From Ruminococcus sp. UBA7158 (GTDB lineage: Bacteria; Bacillota; Clostridia; Oscillospirales; Ruminococcaceae): 41,891 nucleotides of DNA. Position 1 is the stretch's first letter. Every line of letters begins with the position of its first letter. Made by a program: the position numbers and the translations under genes. The stretch spans positions 1 to 41,891 of the forward strand of contig DKWG01000007.1 in NCBI GenBank assembly GCA_002491605.1, written 5' to 3'. The notes beneath the pieces are model-generated. The model worked only from the letters and a program-made list of their open reading frames with translations. It was not told where the DNA came from and ran no database searches. This document shows, piece after piece, positions 41,863 through 41,891 of this stretch.

Positions 41863-41891
41863 CAGTGTAAAATAAAGGTTCTATACTAAAA

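Noticed and set aside
1..41891. CRISPR array, rRNA operon, intact insertion sequence or prophage
   Set aside because: No regularly spaced repeats, rRNA sequence, transposase, integrase or phage structural genes were seen anywhere in the window.

Overview
The window looks like a chromosome segment of an anaerobic, fermentative, spore-forming member of the Clostridia, most likely a gut or rumen Oscillospirales/Ruminococcaceae-type bacterium. The reasons are an AdhE ethanol pathway, two [FeFe] hydrogenases (one of the PAS-containing sensory kind described in Ruminococcus albus), spoIIID and a cotJABC spore-coat operon, a Prp protease next to an N-terminally extended L27, two GH2 beta-glycosidases, and Gram-positive Shine-Dalgarno sites and promoters throughout. 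The genus assignment is inference; no rRNA is present.

Region by region. 1-7.6 kb: the 3' part of adhE and an APH-like kinase, then a hydrogen/redox module on the + strand: two thioredoxin-like [2Fe-2S] ferredoxins, sensory hydrogenase HydS (with PAS), a SpoIIE/PP2C phosphatase and a second hydrogenase (HydA2 type). 7.7-8.6 kb: tRNA-Ala(GGC), then about 700 bp of apparently decayed DNA. 8.6-12.9 kb (-): LacZ-type beta-galactosidase and a lipoprotein. 13.1-15 kb (+): a NifU-like protein paired with a GGGtGRT protein. 15.1-16 kb: a frameshifted, 5'-truncated remnant of a secreted carbohydrate-binding-type repeat protein. 16.1-17.9 kb: spoIIID (-) and gap (+). 18-22.3 kb (-): an SDR-GH2 operon, an alpha/beta hydrolase and a small conserved-looking protein. 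22.5-25.3 kb (-): fumC-malic enzyme operon. 25.4-26.8 kb (+): an Ala-rich surface-anchored protein. 26.9-28.2 kb (-): cotJABC. 28.3-33.7 kb (-): GNAT, a TPR-like membrane protein, a MATE exporter, and an ECF sigma factor with its membrane partner. 33.8-37.8 kb (+): rplU-prp-rpmA, obgE, mrnC, yebC. 37.9-41.9 kb (+): an ECF-transporter S component, then a two-gene module of an esterase-acyltransferase fusion and a zinc-ribbon six-TM protein.

How they fit together. AdhE, GAPDH, the hydrogenases, fumarase and malic enzyme describe sugar fermentation with ethanol and H2 as electron sinks; HydS plus phosphatase plausibly reports H2 or redox state. The GH2 enzymes, the MATE exporter and the surface protein face the environment. 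SpoIIID and CotJ show that the lineage has a mother-cell sporulation programme, and the cotJ promoter matches the mother-cell sigma-factor consensus closely. The least understood pieces are the NifU-like/GGGtGRT pair, the esterase-acyltransferase/zinc-ribbon membrane pair and the sensory hydrogenase module.
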